NCBI GenBank assembly: GCA_030618945.1
Contig: JAUXCI010000197.1
Location: forward strand, 1 to 5,194
DNA length: 5,194 nt
Direction: 5' to 3'
From: Flavobacteriaceae bacterium
GTDB lineage: Bacteria > Bacteroidota > Bacteroidia > Flavobacteriales > Flavobacteriaceae
The notes under the pieces are model-generated. The model saw only the letters and a list, made by a program, of their open reading frames with translations, was not told the DNA's origin and did no database searches. Positions 1 to 5,194 of this stretch are shown piece by piece. The position numbers and the translations under genes are program-made. The first letter of the stretch is position 1. The number at the start of each line of letters is the position of its first letter.

Positions 1-819
1 AGTAAAGGAGGTGCCACTACCCTATTCTATAGATATTTTTACCCTGAAGATGTTGATGTTAGTGTAAATTATGTAGGCCCGATAAATATTGCTTTTGAGG
101 ACGAACGTGTTTATAAATTTTTAGATACCATAGGTACAAAAGCCTGTAGAAACAAGATAGAGTCGTTCCAAAAATTCTTGCTCAAAAACAGAAGTGAAAT
201 ACTTCCTTTGTTAAAAGCATATAGCTTGGGAGCAAGAGCTACTTATACTTATTTCAATATTGAAACGGCATTTGAATATGCTGTGATGGAATATCCATTT
301 TCATTTTGGCAATATGGAAATAGCTGTGATGAAATACCCGACGAAAGCATTTCTTATTTTGATGCGGTAAAGTATTTCACCAAGGTAGCTAATATTACAT
401 TTTTTAGCGATAAATCTATTAATGGCTATGCCCCTCATTATTATCAATCTGCTACTGAATTTGGGTACTATGGTTTTGAAACAGCAAAATTTAAGGGGAT
501 GCTTGAGGAATTACCAACCGACCAAAACCCATATGCAGCCTTTATGCCAAATAAAATGGAAGCACCTTTTGATGATTCGCTCTTAAAAAACATAAATGAA
601 TGGCTACCAACTCACGGAAATAAAATAATTCATATATATGGCGGGATAGACACCTGGTCTGCTTCTGCGGTTCCCTATTCTGACAAAGTAGACGCCCTGT
701 GGTTTTTTATGAATGGCAAACATCATGGAAACGCTCGGATAAAAACAATGAGCCCTTCCCAGAAGGAAGAACTTAATTCTGCGCTGGAACGTTGGTTGTC
801 AATTAAAATTAATAATTGA
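1..819 (+). CDS. S28/S37-type (PS-10-like) serine peptidase, C-terminal part
   Basis: The reading frame is open from the first base, giving 272 codons before TGA at 817-819; the N-terminus lies outside the window. It opens with SKGGATTLFYRYFYPEDVD, which matches the nucleophile elbow (G-x-S-K-G-G) of the PS-10 tripeptidyl aminopeptidase family, so window codon 1 is the predicted catalytic Ser. The other triad members are visible: Asp at codon 217 in YGGIDTWSA and His at codon 241 or 242 in GKHHGNARI. These are alpha/beta-hydrolase peptidases, normally exported, that remove short peptides from the N-terminus of substrates. The lost part should hold the signal peptide and the first half of the hydrolase fold, probably 150 or more residues by family length. 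A TTG at 178 in the same frame could be read as a start, but the coding similarity runs through it, so it is internal. The family assignment is firm; substrate and cell location are inferred from the family. Confidence 0.87.
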   Translation, partial: SKGGATTLFYRYFYPEDVDVSVNYVGPINIAFEDERVYKFLDTIGTKACRNKIESFQKFLLKNRSEILPLLKAYSLGARATYTYFNIETAFEYAVMEYPFSFWQYGNSCDEIPDESISYFDAVKYFTKVANITFFSDKSINGYAPHYYQSATEFGYYGFETAKFKGMLEELPTDQNPYAAFMPNKMEAPFDDSLLKNINEWLPTHGNKIIHIYGGIDTWSASAVPYSDKVDALWFFMNGKHHGNARIKTMSPSQKEELNSALERWLSIKINN

Positions 820-822
820 CAA
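796..822. repeat. 10-bp perfect inverted repeat over the peptidase stop codon
   Basis: TTGTCAATTA (796-805) is the exact reverse complement of TAATTGACAA (813-822), separated by 7 bases. The TGA stop at 817-819 lies in the right arm. The stem is AT-rich (three G-C pairs) and no T-run follows on the + strand, so it is not a classical intrinsic terminator. It may be a weak 3'-end hairpin for the peptidase mRNA or a protein-binding palindrome. The structure is directly visible; its role is inferred. Confidence 0.45.
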
Positions 823-1031
823 GCCTAAAATAGACATCAAGAATAAAATTATATTAATAACAGGTTTTCTTGAATATATTTATGCCAGGGACATTTAGAT
901 GGCTTATGCGAATTACTGGTCATAAATCAAAATAAAAAATATAACCATGAGTATATTCAACAAAGAAACCCTTCTGCTTGAAAAATAATATATTTGTCAA
1001 GACCGGCATAAAAATGATCTAGGAAAAAATA
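820..1031 (+). other. Intergenic gap with two tiny ORFs, possibly decayed sequence
   Basis: No full gene is visible here. Two short ATG frames follow one another: 882-935 (17 codons, MPGTFRWLMRITGHKSK) and 947-988 (13 codons, MSIFNKETLLLEK). Neither has a convincing ribosome binding site. The stretch MRITGHKS resembles the box II GHKS motif of tyrosine recombinases, which could mean a remnant of a lost integrase, but eight residues can match by chance. The right end carries the likely leader of the acetyltransferase gene. Confidence 0.3.
989..996 (+). promoter_or_regulatory. Possible Bacteroidota -7 element before the GNAT gene
   Basis: TATATTTG fits the Bacteroidota -7 consensus TAnnTTTG exactly and lies 35 bases before the acetyltransferase start codon. 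No TTG is found at the usual -33 spacing upstream, so only half of the promoter is supported. In AT-rich DNA such an octamer can occur by chance. Confidence 0.27.
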
Positions 1032-1484
1032 ATGATAAGAGAATATTCAGAATCAGACAAACCTGAAGTTATTAAGATATTACAGCTTAATACACCTGAA
1101 TATTTTGATCCTTCAGAAGAGATTGAATTCATAGATTTTCTCGATAATAAAATTGAAGATTATTTTGTTGTGCTCAGAAACTCAAAAATTATTGGAGCCG
1201 GAGGTATTAACTATTTTCTTGATGAAAACACGTCTCGAATCTCTTGGGATATGATACATCCTGATTATCATGGAAAAGGGGTTGGTTCAGAATTAACCCA
1301 ATACAGAATTGACCTGAGCAAGATCAGTTCAAAAAATATTGAATTGATCGTTGTTAGAACTAGCCAATTGACCTATCAGTTTTATAAAAAAATGGGGTTT
1401 GAATTAGATGAAATTGAAAAAGATTATTGGGCTAAAGATTTTGACCTTTACCAAATGAAAATGAGAATCAAACAAAAGCTATAA
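1032..1484 (+). CDS. GNAT family N-acetyltransferase
   Basis: This 150-residue protein has the length and order of a single-domain GNAT enzyme, which moves an acetyl group from acetyl-CoA to an amine. It begins with the usual MIREYSESD strand and helix and has a central beta region (YFVVLRNSKIIGAGG, residues 44-58). The acetyl-CoA pyrophosphate-binding motif A is HPDYHGKGVGSEL (76-88; core HGKGVG, 80-85). The later motif B-like segment is TYQFYKKMGFE (114-124), with the typical Tyr before the MGF turn. The C-terminus DYWAKDFDLYQMKM is typical of the fold. The ATG at 1032 is preceded by AGGAAAAA at 1021-1028, a plausible if weak ribosome binding site. The family call is secure, but the substrate (small molecule, peptide or protein N-terminus) cannot be read from the sequence. 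The enzyme is expected to be cytoplasmic. The VF530 gene starts 77 bases downstream and could be co-transcribed. Confidence 0.9.
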   Translation: MIREYSESDKPEVIKILQLNTPEYFDPSEEIEFIDFLDNKIEDYFVVLRNSKIIGAGGINYFLDENTSRISWDMIHPDYHGKGVGSELTQYRIDLSKISSKNIELIVVRTSQLTYQFYKKMGFELDEIEKDYWAKDFDLYQMKMRIKQKL

Positions 1485-1530
1485 GGTATTATAAAAAGAA
1501 CAAGTGGTTCAAAGGCCTTAGAACTGGAAA

Positions 1531-1549
1531 TGGGAAATATTTATTCCCA
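1531..1549. repeat. Short inverted repeat just before the VF530 start
   Basis: TGGGAA (1531-1536) and TTCCCA (1544-1549) are perfect reverse complements around a 7-base loop, ending 12 bases before the VF530 ATG. No T-run follows, so a terminator is unlikely. In mRNA the small stem would sit next to the initiation region and could modulate translation, or the repeat could be an operator. Six base pairs is short enough to be coincidence. Confidence 0.25.
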
Positions 1550-1561
1550 CAAGAATGACAT

Positions 1562-1801
1562 ATGAACGACAATATAAAAAGTAACAACGACCAAGCCAAT
1601 AACCCTTTGCATGGCCTAAAGTTGGTAGATGTCCTTGAACAACTTGTTGAAAAACATGGATGGGAAATCCTCGGAAAAAAGATCAATATCAATTGTTTTA
1701 ATAATGATCCTTCTATTAAATCTAGCCTAAAGTTTTTGAGGAAGACGCCTTGGGCAAGAGATAAGGTAGAAGCCCTGTATATCAAAACGGTTTATAAATA
1801 A
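1562..1801 (+). CDS. VF530 family (DUF2132) DNA-binding protein
   Basis: This small 79-residue protein matches the VF530/DUF2132 family over nearly its whole length. The hallmarks are [18 protein letters not shown] (13-30), [15 protein letters not shown] (32-46) and [16 protein letters not shown] (51-66), then KVEALYI. The family is named after a Vibrio fischeri protein with a solved structure and is annotated as DNA-binding; its cellular role is poorly known. The basic [13 protein letters not shown] segment is a likely nucleic-acid contact, which is inference. The first dozen residues are polar and Asn-rich, probably a disordered tail. The start is well fixed: an in-frame TGA at 1556-1558 lies two codons upstream and the conserved domain begins near residue 12. 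The ribosome binding site is weak. No own promoter was found, so transcription with the preceding GNAT gene is possible. Confidence 0.9.
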   Translation: MNDNIKSNNDQANNPLHGLKLVDVLEQLVEKHGWEILGKKININCFNNDPSIKSSLKFLRKTPWARDKVEALYIKTVYK

Positions 1802-1891
1802 TTAGTGATTTATTGAATTACGATTACGATAACTGTCGGGTTAACAATCCATACTTTTATTCTTGGGTTAATTTATTTATTTTTCTAAGCT

Positions 1892-2866
1892 ATGTTATAT
1901 AAAAAAATTCAATCTCTTTTTAACCCTGAACGTTATCATGGCTGGGGTAAATCGAAACGTTATTTCGAAGGTTGGTATTACAAAGTAATCACGGCTAATG
2001 AAAAACATGCCATGGCCTTCATTCCTGGAATAGCTATGGATAATTCTGGTGAAAAGCAAGCCTTTGTTCAGGTTTTGGACGGAAAAAAACTCACGGCAAG
2101 CTATCATAAGTTTCCTGCAAATAATTTTTCGTCAGAATCAGATTCCTTTGCCACTTCAATTGATAGCAACCATTTTAAAATTGACATGATTGAGCTTAAC
2201 CTCGATAATATTAAAGGTAAATTGCGGTTTGATGGACAAGTTCCCTGGCCCAACCAGTGGTATTCTCCGGGAATAATGGGTCCCTTTGCCTTTGTGCCTT
2301 TTATGGAGTGCTACCATGGGATTCTCAGCATGGACCACAGTATTGAGGGTTATTTAGAAGTTGGGGCCGAGAAAATTGATTTTAGTGGAGGACGTGGTTA
2401 TATTGAAAAGGATTGGGGGCATTCTTTTCCTAGTGCCTATGTTTGGTTGCAAACCAATCATTTTAGTCATCCTGGGATTTCACTTAAGGCATCAGTAGCT
2501 AAAATTCCATGGATGGGAAGTTCTTTTGTCGGGTTTATTGCCGGGCTTTATTTTGAGAAAAAACTCATTCAATTTACGACCTATAATCGATCAGACTTGT
2601 TAAAATCATACATAGATAGCGAGAAAATCATACTCATACTACAAAATCGAAATTACCGATTGGAAATTAATGTGCAACGGAGTGACACTACTGAGCTTGC
2701 CTCTCCTATACAGGGATTTATGGATGGACGCATCAGCGAAAGCATGACTTCAAATGTTAGGACCAGGTTGATAAATACTAAAAATGGCAATGTTTTATTT
2801 GAAGATATCGGTCGTAACGCCGGCCTGGAAGTGGCGGGTTATATACCAGACATTTTGATAAGTTAA
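1892..2866 (+). CDS. Tocopherol cyclase family protein
   Basis: The 324-residue product resembles the tocopherol cyclase family (plant VTE1 and its cyanobacterial and bacterial relatives). Family-like segments in order: NPERYHGWGKSKRYFEGWYY (11-30), AFIPGIAMD (42-50) and a Trp/Pro-rich stretch VPWPNQWYSPGIMGPF (117-132). These are followed by ECYHGILSMDHSIEGYL (139-155), the diagnostic GRGYIEKDWGHSFPSAYVWL (167-186) and the C-terminal DIGRNAGLEVAGY (305-317). In plants and cyanobacteria the enzyme closes the chromanol ring of vitamin E from phytyl-quinol precursors. No signal peptide or clear membrane helix is visible. The length fits bacterial members, which lack the plastid transit peptide. 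No homogentisate prenyltransferase or quinol methyltransferase is visible beside it, so the true substrate is uncertain; another lipid or quinol, or a non-enzymatic role, is possible. The ATG at 1892 follows an AT-rich leader with no Shine-Dalgarno. Family call firm, function open. Confidence 0.85.
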   Translation: MLYKKIQSLFNPERYHGWGKSKRYFEGWYYKVITANEKHAMAFIPGIAMDNSGEKQAFVQVLDGKKLTASYHKFPANNFSSESDSFATSIDSNHFKIDMIELNLDNIKGKLRFDGQVPWPNQWYSPGIMGPFAFVPFMECYHGILSMDHSIEGYLEVGAEKIDFSGGRGYIEKDWGHSFPSAYVWLQTNHFSHPGISLKASVAKIPWMGSSFVGFIAGLYFEKKLIQFTTYNRSDLLKSYIDSEKIILILQNRNYRLEINVQRSDTTELASPIQGFMDGRISESMTSNVRTRLINTKNGNVLFEDIGRNAGLEVAGYIPDILIS

Positions 2867-2880
2867 AAACCGGAGATGTA

Positions 2881-2912
2881 TTGATTCAGAACAAATAAAC
2901 TCACTATATTTC
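2881..2912 (+). promoter_or_regulatory. Possible Bacteroidota-type promoter before the DUF1697-rlmF-ALDH run
   Basis: TTG at 2881-2883 and TATATTTC at 2905-2912 are separated by 21 bases. They resemble the Bacteroidota -33 TTG and -7 TAnnTTTG elements, with a mismatch only at the last base of the -7 box. Transcription would begin near 2919, leaving a leader of roughly 45 bases before the ATG at 2965. It sits in the only sizeable gap (98 bases) before three closely spaced genes. This is a pattern match only. Confidence 0.33.
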
Positions 2913-2964
2913 AATCATAATCGTCGTTTGTTCAAAGAGCCTTCTAATAAAGCAAAGAAATAAC

Positions 2965-3519
2965 ATGAAAAAAAGAAAGCCAATCAAAAAATATATAGCT
3001 TTTCTAAGAGGAATAAACGTTGGAGGTCATCATAAAGTTCCAATGCTTGAGCTCCGTAAAGAAATGGAAAAATTGAAATTCGAAAATGTTGTGACGCTTT
3101 TAAATTCAGGTAATATCATATTTGATGCTATTGCAGACGATGTAGAAAACCTGGAAAGTAAGCTTTCAGAACATTTGGAAAAATCTTTTGGGTTTCCTAT
3201 TCCTGTCATCTTGAGAAGCGCTGAAATGATTAATGGCTTTGTTATTGACAAGCCTTTTGAAAGTGTTTTAGTTACAAAAGATATTCGACTATATGTTTCT
3301 TTTTTACGCCGTGATATTGAAACGGATTTGGCCTTACCTTGGCTAAGTGATGATAAGTCTTACAATATTATATGCAAAAAGTACAAAACTATATTTAGTA
3401 TTTTAGACCTTTCCCTTTCGCAAACTCCAAAAGCTATGGGAGTTTTAGAAAAATATTATGGCAAGGATATCACAACTCGAAACTGGAATACTATCAAACG
3501 AATAAAGGAGAAGATATAA
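2965..3519 (+). CDS. DUF1697 domain-containing protein
   Basis: The 184-residue protein is a full-length DUF1697 member (the family is usually about 180 residues). It carries the signature KKYIAFLRGINVGGHHKVPM (8-27), followed by LRKEMEKLKFENVVTLLNSGNIIF (30-53, with the conserved LNSGN turn). A predicted helix follows (NLESKLSEHLEKSFGFPIPV, 62-81), and the protein closes with YYGKDITTRNWNTIKRI (164-180), where the TTRNWNT tail is typical. The family has no established biochemical role; its two alpha/beta halves suggest a ferredoxin-like fold, which is inference. There is no signal peptide or membrane segment, so the protein should be cytoplasmic. The Lys-rich start MKKRKPIKK precedes the domain directly. 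The ribosome binding site is poor. The next gene starts 36 bases after the stop, which supports co-transcription with rlmF. Confidence 0.92.
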   Translation: MKKRKPIKKYIAFLRGINVGGHHKVPMLELRKEMEKLKFENVVTLLNSGNIIFDAIADDVENLESKLSEHLEKSFGFPIPVILRSAEMINGFVIDKPFESVLVTKDIRLYVSFLRRDIETDLALPWLSDDKSYNIICKKYKTIFSILDLSLSQTPKAMGVLEKYYGKDITTRNWNTIKRIKEKI

Positions 3520-3555
3520 AACCCCATTAACTAGAACTATATAAATAACAAACCT

Positions 3556-4398
3556 GTGCACCCAAAAAATCCCTTTGCTAAAGATTATGATTTTGACTTG
3601 TTGGTTCAACATTATCCGAACTTAAAAGATTTCGTTTTCCTTAATGATTACGAAAAAAAAACCATCAAGTTTGGCGATAAAAAAGCCGTAAAAGCTTTAA
3701 ACAAGGCCTTATTAAAGGCTTATTATGACATAAGCTGGGAAATCCCTGAAAACAACCTATGTCCTCCCATCCCCGGGCGTTTAGATTACTTGTTACATAT
3801 AGCGGATCTCGTCACAAAAACAGATATTCACTTGTTGGATATTGGTACAGGAGCTAATCTGATATATCCTATTTTAGCGACCTGCCATTTTAATTGGCAA
3901 TGTACGGCTAGTGAGGTAAATCCTGATTCTTTAAAAAATGCACAGGGAATTATCGATAAAAACAAGGCGCTTTATAAAACGGAATTAAGACGTCAAAAAT
4001 TCAAGAGCAATATTTTTTCAAACTTGATTCAGCCCGATGATGCATTTGATATAGTAGTTTGCAACCCTCCTTTTTATAAGAGTTCTTATGAGGCTCAACA
4101 AAAAAATCAGCGCAAAGTCAATAATCTTCAGCTTCAAGAAAAGGGCAAGCTAAATTTCGGGGGGCAGGCTAATGAATTGTGGTACAAAGGAGGTGAAGAA
4201 GCATTTGTCAAGAAAATGGCAGCCGAAAGTTTTCAATTCAAAAATCAAGTGCATTGGTTTAGTTCTTTGGTATCAAAAAAGGAAAGCTTGAAAAATATCA
4301 AAAGAGCAATTAACAAAACACAACCTACTGAGGTTAAAGTGATCGATATGGAACTGGGCAACAAAAAAAGTCGTTTTATCGCATGGACTTATAGATAA
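3556..4398 (+). CDS. rlmF: 23S rRNA (adenine(1618)-N(6))-methyltransferase RlmF
   Basis: RlmF uses S-adenosylmethionine to methylate N6 of A1618 (E. coli numbering) in 23S rRNA. The 280-residue product aligns with the family from end to end: HPKNPFAKDYDFDLL at the N-terminus, AVKALNKALLKAYY (44-57), and LCPPIPGRLDYLLHIADL (68-85). The SAM-binding motif I is LLDIGTGAN (93-101) and the catalytic NPPF is at 170-173. The family block NFGGQANELWYKGGEEAF spans 200-217, and SRFIAWTYR closes the protein. It is slightly shorter than the E. coli enzyme (308 residues) mainly because it lacks an N-terminal extension. The start is GTG at 3556: an in-frame TAG lies at 3532-3534, no ATG falls between, and the conserved LHP-type N-terminus begins at once. 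No Shine-Dalgarno is present. It lies 36 bases after DUF1697 and 35 before the dehydrogenase gene, so an operon is likely. Confidence 0.95.
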   Translation: MHPKNPFAKDYDFDLLVQHYPNLKDFVFLNDYEKKTIKFGDKKAVKALNKALLKAYYDISWEIPENNLCPPIPGRLDYLLHIADLVTKTDIHLLDIGTGANLIYPILATCHFNWQCTASEVNPDSLKNAQGIIDKNKALYKTELRRQKFKSNIFSNLIQPDDAFDIVVCNPPFYKSSYEAQQKNQRKVNNLQLQEKGKLNFGGQANELWYKGGEEAFVKKMAAESFQFKNQVHWFSSLVSKKESLKNIKRAINKTQPTEVKVIDMELGNKKSRFIAWTYR

Positions 4399-4433
4399 TA
4401 CCATTCATTTAAAATATAGAAAATCAATATAGC

Positions 4434-5194
4434 ATGAAGGAAACTCCTGAAAAAATAATTATTAAACACCTCACCAATCAGCGCGCATTTTTTTCCTCTA
4501 ACAAAACAAAAGATATCAGCTTTAGGTTAGAACAACTTCGAAAGTTAAAGAAAGTAATCCTTCAAAATCAACAAAAAATTGAAGATGCTTTATGGAAGGA
4601 TTTACATAAATCACCAGAAGAAGCTTACTTGACAGAAATAAGTTTAGTGATACAAGAGATTGAATATCATACAAAACATTTAAAAAAATGGGCCAAAGCT
4701 AAACGTGTTTCAACCCCCTTAGTACTATTGCCTTCATCCAGTAAAATAATTTATGAACCGCTTGGAATTTCATTGATAGTGGCACCTTGGAATTATCCAT
4801 TCCAAATCCTCATTAATTCTTTAGTTGGTTCAATATCATCGGGCTGTTGCAGTATTTTAAAACCCTCTCCGGATGCGCCTTACATTGCAAAAGTGATGCA
4901 AGAAATGATTATAGAAACCTTTGATTCTAACTATATTACACTGGTTCAGGGTGGGAAGGAAACCAATACTATATTATTTAAACAGCGTTTCGATATCATT
5001 TTCTTTACGGGTAGCCCTAAAGTAGGTAAAGTGGTTATGAAAGCTGCTGCCGAAAATCTAACCCCAGTTGTATTGGAATTGGGTGGGAAAAGCCCATGTA
5101 TAGTAGATGCCGACGCCAATATTGAAATCGCTGCTAAACGTATTGCCTGGGGCAAACTCATAAATGCTGGACAAACCTGTATTGCGCCTGATTA
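4434..5194 (+). CDS. Aldehyde dehydrogenase, class 3 type, N-terminal half
   Basis: The frame opens at ATG 4434 and runs off the window end; 253 complete codons are present of an expected 450-460. NAD(P)-dependent aldehyde dehydrogenases oxidise aldehydes to carboxylic acids. Visible landmarks are APWNYPF with oxyanion Asn120, LKPS with cofactor-binding Lys143, and FTGSPKVGK (191-199). The general base Glu215 lies in LELGGKSP and the catalytic Cys249 in NAGQTCIAPD. The Glu-Cys spacing of 34 and the short N-terminus before APWNYPF match the class 3 (ALDH3/YwdH-like) branch, whose members act on medium- and long-chain or aromatic aldehydes. The usual Glu after KPS is replaced by Pro146 (KPSPDAP), which might affect NAD versus NADP preference; that is inference. 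The C-terminal catalytic and oligomerisation parts are missing because of the window edge, not visible damage. No Shine-Dalgarno is seen; the 35-base gap suggests co-transcription with rlmF. Confidence 0.93.
   Translation, partial: MKETPEKIIIKHLTNQRAFFSSNKTKDISFRLEQLRKLKKVILQNQQKIEDALWKDLHKSPEEAYLTEISLVIQEIEYHTKHLKKWAKAKRVSTPLVLLPSSSKIIYEPLGISLIVAPWNYPFQILINSLVGSISSGCCSILKPSPDAPYIAKVMQEMIIETFDSNYITLVQGGKETNTILFKQRFDIIFFTGSPKVGKVVMKAAAENLTPVVLELGGKSPCIVDADANIEIAAKRIAWGKLINAGQTCIAPD

Noticed and set aside
178..180. TTG as a start for the peptidase reading frame
   Set aside because: The frame is open back to base 1 and the upstream residues carry the SKGG nucleophile motif, so the TTG is an internal Leu codon.
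837..873. Inverted repeat TCAAGAA / TTCTTGA as a terminator
   Set aside because: Only 7 AT-rich pairs with a 23-base loop and no T-run; too weak to support.
1489..1785. 98-codon reverse-strand ORF
   Set aside because: It lies antisense across the conserved VF530 gene, and its translation has no recognisable domain; it is a shadow.
1032..1801. GNAT plus small DNA-binding protein as a toxin-antitoxin pair
   Set aside because: Known GNAT toxins pair with ribbon-helix-helix antitoxins, usually encoded just upstream and close or overlapping. Here the partner is a VF530 protein 77 bases downstream, and VF530 is not a known antitoxin.
1794..1813. Stem ATAAAT / ATTTAT after VF530 as a terminator
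   Set aside because: All six pairs are A-T and no T-run follows, so it would not form a stable terminator.
1817..1871. Tandem ATTACG (1817-1828) and repeated GGGTTAA (1838-1844, 1865-1871) before the tocopherol-cyclase-like gene
   Set aside because: Short, few copies and no dyad symmetry; not distinguishable from chance, though the gap may hold an unrecognised promoter.
1895..2338. Two short reverse-strand ORFs (1895-2107 and 2156-2338)
   Set aside because: Both are antisense to the tocopherol-cyclase-family gene, which is conserved throughout.
3030..3251. 73-codon reverse-strand ORF
   Set aside because: It is antisense to the conserved DUF1697 core and has low-complexity Ser-rich composition typical of a shadow frame.
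3504..3510. AAAGGAG as the ribosome binding site of rlmF
   Set aside because: It is inside the end of the DUF1697 gene, 45 bases before the GTG, far beyond working distance. Similar purine runs at 4-11 and in rlmF encode Lys-Gly-Gly motifs.
4946..5161. 71-codon reverse-strand ORF
   Set aside because: It is antisense to the catalytic motifs of the aldehyde dehydrogenase.

Overview
The window is an AT-rich piece of ordinary bacterial chromosome (mid-30s % GC by eye). It most likely comes from a member of the Bacteroidota. Supporting signs are the gene families (an S28/S37-type secreted serine peptidase, a tocopherol-cyclase-like protein, DUF1697, RlmF), start codons with weak or no Shine-Dalgarno sequence, and promoter-like sites resembling the Bacteroidota -7 motif TAnnTTTG. 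I cannot fix the genus from this sequence alone.

Layout: seven protein genes, all on the + strand. (1) 1-819 is the C-terminal part of an S28/S37-type serine peptidase. The window opens on its predicted nucleophilic serine codon. (2) 820-1031 is a 212-base gap with a hairpin at its left edge, two tiny ORFs (one with a short tyrosine-recombinase-like motif) and a possible promoter. (3) 1032-1484 is a GNAT acetyltransferase. (4) 1562-1801 is a VF530/DUF2132 DNA-binding protein. (5) 1892-2866 is a tocopherol-cyclase-family protein. (6) 2965-3519 is a DUF1697 protein. (7) 3556-4398 is RlmF, the 23S rRNA A1618 N6-methyltransferase. (8) 4434 to the window end is the N-terminal half of a class-3-type aldehyde dehydrogenase, cut just after its catalytic cysteine.

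The last three genes are separated by only 35-36 bases with no visible terminator, so DUF1697, rlmF and the dehydrogenase may form one transcript, perhaps from a promoter-like site near 2881-2912. The genes do not form an obvious pathway: peptide degradation, N-acetylation, DNA binding, a possible lipid or quinone-related enzyme, rRNA modification and aldehyde oxidation. No mobile element, CRISPR array, RNA gene or defence system is visible. The region reads as housekeeping and accessory metabolism. The most open biological question is what the tocopherol-cyclase homologue does without visible tocopherol genes beside it. No gap between genes exceeds 300 bases.
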